64,000 nt of DNA from Candidatus Omnitrophota bacterium (GTDB taxonomy: Bacteria; CAIJMQ01). Below are positions 60,896 through 64,000 of this stretch, piece after piece. A model generated the notes under the pieces. That model was not told the origin of the DNA. It saw only the letters and a program-made list of their open reading frames with translations, and made no database searches. Location of the stretch: contig JAHJCU010000003.1 in NCBI GenBank assembly GCA_018812925.1, positions 1 to 64,000 of the forward strand, read 5' to 3'. Position 1 is the first letter of the stretch, and each line of letters opens with the position of its first letter. A program made the position numbers and the translations under genes.

Positions 60896-61460
60896 TTTCT
60901 TCTCTTTTCGTATTCGAAGGTTCGCAAAGTTCTTTATTTAATAACCAATTATACCAGACGATAAATTTACCCGATAGATAACCGATTATTCCACCTGCTA
61001 TTATATCCATTGGGAAATGTGCTCCTACATATATTCTTGAGTATCCGACTATAAATGCCCACAGATAAAATAATTTCCAATTTTTTTTGTATTCTTTGGC
61101 AAGGATTACTGCAGTTGAGAAACAAAGTTGTGTATGTCCCGAAGGAAAAGAGCCCATCTTCAGTGGTTCTCCTAAAAAGTGTGCATCGGGAAAAATGACT
61201 AGTGGTCTTGAAGCATCTATACCCAGTTTCAAAAGATGGACAACAATTCCCCCGACTATCCCAGCTAATAGAACAGATAAAAATACCCGCAACATTTTTT
61301 TTCTGTCAAAAATAGCTAAAGCAATAAGAATAAAAGTTATCAAAACCAATCCGTTTCCCGTAGATGTAATAAGAAGCATTAATTTATCAGCCAAAGGAAA
61401 ATTATATTGGTTGAGAAAAAGAAAAAGATTATGATTTAAGTTTATTAGAATATCCATCAT
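60876..61460 (-). CDS. PAP2-family phosphatase
   Basis: This integral membrane lipid phosphatase carries the three PAP2 motifs: KLGIDASRP (K-x6-RP), FPSGHT (PSGH) and [12 protein letters not shown] (SR-x5-H-x3-D). Six hydrophobic segments span the 194 residues. Members dephosphorylate undecaprenyl diphosphate or phosphatidic acid. It overlaps the thrC start by 20 bp, so it is probably co-translated despite its unrelated function. Confidence 0.92.
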   Translation of the reverse strand: MMDILINLNHNLFLFLNQYNFPLADKLMLLITSTGNGLVLITFILIALAIFDRKKMLRVFLSVLLAGIVGGIVVHLLKLGIDASRPLVIFPDAHFLGEPLKMGSFPSGHTQLCFSTAVILAKEYKKNWKLFYLWAFIVGYSRIYVGAHFPMDIIAGGIIGYLSGKFIVWYNWLLNKELCEPSNTKREENVAGNN

Positions 61461-61506
61461 TACAGTTTATAGTGAATGGTTATAACTAACGGTTAAATTT
61501 TTACTA

Positions 61507-62799
61507 TTAACTATTTTCTACTCTTATTCTAACAGTATTTCCTTTGACGGCAGGTAATTTGTCTATTTTTTTGATTGCCGTGCTTATGTTTTTTTCTGTT
61601 GCCTCGTGAGTCATCATTACTATTGGAACCGCTTCAGCTTTATTTCTTTCTTTTTGGAATACGGAAGCAATGCTTATTTTATACTCTGCGAGAATATTAG
61701 CTATCTTGGCAAGGACGCCTGGTTTATCAATCGCCATCATTCGCAAATAATAAGAGCTTTTTAGTTGTTGCAGAGGAATAACCTTATATGATTTTTCATA
61801 GGATACAATGGGGGGAATCCTCATGCAAGTTTTAGATTTAAAATTTCTTGCTATATCAATAACATCGCTCAAAATGGCGGATGCAGTAGGCATTTGTCCT
61901 GCTCCTTTTCCGTAAAAGAGCATTTCTCCGGTTGCATTACCTTCAATATATACTGCGTTATATTCGTCTTTTACAGTAGCTAGTGGATGTTTTGTATCTA
62001 TTAAAGCTGGGTGCACTCTGAATTGAAAGTTGCCATTATTCTCTTTTGCTATTGCTAGTAATTTTATGACATAACCAAACTCTTTGGCGAATTTTAAATC
62101 CATAGGAGTAAGCAAAGAAATACCTTCTGTATATATGTTGCTTAAAGTCAAAGGTATGTTGAAAATTAGGCTTCCCAAGATGACGAGTTTGTGAGCCGTG
62201 TCTGTTCCCTCAATATCTAATGATGGGTTTTTTTCTGCGACACCTTTTTTTTGTGCGTCTATAAGCGCTTGTTTAAAAGTGAATCCCTCTTCCATTCTGC
62301 TTAAAATATAATTGGCAGTTCCGTTAATTATTCCCGCCATGTAGTTTATGCGATTAGCAAGCATCCCTTCCCTTATTATTTTTATTATCGGTATCCCTCC
62401 GCAAACGCTTGCTCCAAAATATATATCCTGATTGTTGTCTAAAGCGGTTTTTAGAATTTCCCTGCCTTCTTCGGCAAGAAGTGCTTTGTTTGCAGTGACT
62501 ACAGCTTTGCCTTTTTTAAGAGATTGGATAATATATTCTTTTGCGGGATGTATTCCCCCCATAAGTTCCAAAACTATTTGTATTTTAGGGTCGTTGATAA
62601 CTTCTTCTGCATCTTTGGTAAATGTCTTCCTGTCTATTTTTATGCCTCTATTTTTTTTGACATCTATATCTGCGATTCTTTTTATATGAATTTCCATCCC
62701 TATTCTTTTCTTAATCAGGGCGAAATTCTTTTTTAAAAGTTTGACTGTGCCGCTTCCGATATTCCCGAATCCTATGATTCCTATATATATTTTCTTCAT
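61507..62799 (-). CDS. hom: Homoserine dehydrogenase
   Basis: Hom reduces aspartate semialdehyde to homoserine. The NAD(P) site IGIIGFGNIGSGTVKLLKKN (residues 5-24), NKALLAEEGREI, GIINGTANYILSRMEEG and SLDIEGTDTAHKLVILG with the catalytic Lys region are all present. The C-terminal ACT domain (about 350-425) reads YYLRMMAIDKPGVLAKIANI. It has 430 residues, normal. It starts 1 bp before the ispA stop region. Confidence 0.97.
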   Translation of the reverse strand: MKKIYIGIIGFGNIGSGTVKLLKKNFALIKKRIGMEIHIKRIADIDVKKNRGIKIDRKTFTKDAEEVINDPKIQIVLELMGGIHPAKEYIIQSLKKGKAVVTANKALLAEEGREILKTALDNNQDIYFGASVCGGIPIIKIIREGMLANRINYMAGIINGTANYILSRMEEGFTFKQALIDAQKKGVAEKNPSLDIEGTDTAHKLVILGSLIFNIPLTLSNIYTEGISLLTPMDLKFAKEFGYVIKLLAIAKENNGNFQFRVHPALIDTKHPLATVKDEYNAVYIEGNATGEMLFYGKGAGQMPTASAILSDVIDIARNFKSKTCMRIPPIVSYEKSYKVIPLQQLKSSYYLRMMAIDKPGVLAKIANILAEYKISIASVFQKERNKAEAVPIVMMTHEATEKNISTAIKKIDKLPAVKGNTVRIRVENS

Positions 62800-62800
62800 T

Positions 62801-63652
62801 TTAGTTTTTTCTTTCTAAACACCAATCAGCTATATGATTTAGTATTTTAGCATTTTTCCCGAAAATCTTTAGGGCATTTTTAGATTTTTTTATTGCCTTT
62901 TTTGCTTCTTTCTCTGCATCTTTAAGCCCAAGCAGGGTTACATAGTTTTCCTCTTTGCTTTTTGCTTCTTTTGCCTCTATTACATCATCCATAATTTGAA
63001 AGCCGAATCCGAGATTTCTCCCGTAACAGGATAAAGCCATAAGTTCTCTTTTATTTGACCTGGCGACTATGCCTCCTATTTTAACGGAAGCTTCTATTAA
63101 AGAGGCGGTTTTACCTATATATATATTTTTTAGTTGCGCTATGTTTAATTTTTCACTTTTAGCTATATCTTTTGCTTGTCCTCCGACAACTCCTTTTATC
63201 CCTAAAAAATAAGAAATTTCTTTAATAACATTTACTTTTGTCTTATCGGGAAGTTTTGAATTTATGATAACCTCATAACCTAAATTAAACAAAGCATCTC
63301 CCGCTAGCAGAGCTATTGGTTCCCCTACAATTTTATGCAATGTGAGTTTACCTCGTCTGTAATCGTCGTTGTCCATACAGGGCAAGTCGTCATGGACAAG
63401 CGTAAAAGCGTGAAACAATTCGATAGAGGAAGCAATGGTTAATATATTGTTATTTTCAGGCAGAAACATCTCATGTGTTGCCATGCATAAAATCGGCCTG
63501 AATCTTTTTCCGCCGGATAATACGCTGTAGCATATGGCTTTTGAGAGGGCATCTTTATTTTTGGCAGGTAACAATTTTTTAAGCGCAGCGTTTACCTTTT
63601 TCCGCTTTTTTTCTATATAATTTTTCAAATCCGAAGAAATTAGAGGTATCAT
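62801..63652 (-). CDS. ispA: Farnesyl/geranyl diphosphate synthase
   Basis: The protein condenses IPP with allylic diphosphates to C15/C20. The first Asp-rich motif LVHDDLPCMDNDDYRRGKLT (D-D-x2-4-D; about residues 95-114) and the second region GFQIMDDVIEAKEA are present, with GGKRFRPILC at about 43. ATG 63652 (MIPLISSDL) is preferred; a TTG 12 codons upstream would overlap tsaE. It has 283 residues. Confidence 0.95.
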   Translation of the reverse strand: MIPLISSDLKNYIEKKRKKVNAALKKLLPAKNKDALSKAICYSVLSGGKRFRPILCMATHEMFLPENNNILTIASSIELFHAFTLVHDDLPCMDNDDYRRGKLTLHKIVGEPIALLAGDALFNLGYEVIINSKLPDKTKVNVIKEISYFLGIKGVVGGQAKDIAKSEKLNIAQLKNIYIGKTASLIEASVKIGGIVARSNKRELMALSCYGRNLGFGFQIMDDVIEAKEAKSKEENYVTLLGLKDAEKEAKKAIKKSKNALKIFGKNAKILNHIADWCLERKN

Positions 63653-63671
63653 GAAAAACTTGTCTCTTATT

Positions 63672-64000
63672 TTATATGTTATCTGCAAAAGATTTCAGTA
63701 ATTTCCCGTATTTACCTTTCGCCTCGATAGTTATTTTTCTTGCGTTTTCTGCAGGTAAAAAATCAAGGTTTATATGTAGCCATTCTCTTGCGGGAATCTT
63801 GTGCATTTTTTCAATCCATTCTATTATACATACGCCTTCGCCGAAAAGATACTCTTCGCAGTCCAAGTCGGCTATTTCTTTTGTATTTAAACGATATAAA
63901 TCCATGTGGTAAACCGGAAATTTCCCTTCGTATTGGTGCGCTAAGACAAAAGAAGGGCTTCTAACATACTGTTTACTGTCTACTCCTAAACCGCGAGCAA
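63672..64000 (-). CDS. tsaE: tRNA threonylcarbamoyladenosine biosynthesis protein TsaE, C-terminal part
   Basis: The 5' end lies beyond the right edge. Visible residues include ARGLGVDSKQYVRSPSFVLA (the conserved S-P-(S/T)-F segment), HMDLYRL (H-x-D-x-YR) and VCIIEWIEKM (I-E-W). TsaE is the ATPase of the t6A synthase complex. The P-loop is not in the window. Its stop lies 19 bp upstream of the ispA ATG. Confidence 0.92.
   Translation of the reverse strand, partial: ARGLGVDSKQYVRSPSFVLAHQYEGKFPVYHMDLYRLNTKEIADLDCEEYLFGEGVCIIEWIEKMHKIPAREWLHINLDFLPAENARKITIEAKGKYGKLLKSFADNI

Overview
The window is a contiguous piece of a low-G+C bacterial chromosome. Everything from the end of tuf through rplQ (1-15243) is one long plus-strand S10-spc-alpha ribosomal superoperon. 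It ends in translation genes (adk, infA, rpmJ, rpsM, rpsK, rpsD, rpoA, rplQ). No rpmD lies between rpsE and rplO, and no map lies between adk and infA. Several ribosomal proteins carry long Lys/Glu-rich tails (S3, S11, L15, L17). An outer-membrane-type TPR/beta-barrel protein, a lipoprotein and FecR/CHASE2 signalling genes suggest a diderm. The mixture recalls uncultured candidate phyla such as Omnitrophota-like lineages, but no rRNA is present and this placement is only a guess.

Region 15288-31847 holds ordinary housekeeping and metabolism: a ferredoxin-EtfA fusion, a Fic AMPylase, FxsA, a YgjP-type metallopeptidase, small membrane proteins, an amino-acid ABC transporter whose binding protein and permease are fused, a 3D-domain lipoprotein, uvrB and uppS. 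These are followed by a serine-type pair (class V aminotransferase plus short SerA) and a DRE-TIM acyl-CoA condensing enzyme. Region 30336-38189 is a surface/signalling block: TPR-barrel protein, FecR protein, a very large clostripain-like protein that has lost its catalytic residues, and a CHASE2 adenylate cyclase. Two large secreted proteins (32769 and 46004) share a C-terminal CFI-box domain.

The most unusual stretch is 38211-43188. It contains five imperfect palindromes of 58-85 bp. Each sits directly at the end of an unfamiliar gene, all face the same way, and each has the R''/L''...L'/R' layout of integron attC recombination sites; in most of them one extra unpaired base in L'' is also visible. 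No integrase gene is in the window. The array carries small secreted, membrane, HEPN-like, RES-like and HNH-nuclease genes of mixed base composition. A duplicated segment (the 3' end of the adenylate cyclase plus a block of about 50 bp downstream) occurs at the left edge and again inside the array, and the homology ends exactly at a GTT/ATT triplet. This looks like an integron-cassette cluster lacking an integrase (a CALIN-like array), or the distal part of an integron.

From 43426 to 64000 the window returns to core metabolism: a GAF histidine kinase, an orphan LeuC-type dehydratase subunit, the second CFI-box metalloprotease, a U32 peptidase, ilvB-ilvN, sppA, a Yip1-like protein and tRNA-Leu(CAG). 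A long minus-strand run follows, in transcription order tsaE (partial), ispA, hom, a PAP2 phosphatase, thrC, an AsmA-like protein, an ApgM-family probable homoserine kinase, lysC and cimA. This run makes threonine and feeds isoleucine through citramalate, which IlvBN then uses. Several intergenic regions contain dispersed AT-rich filler repeats with inverted symmetry, and a possible switch between two RNA structures lies between rplV and rpsC.
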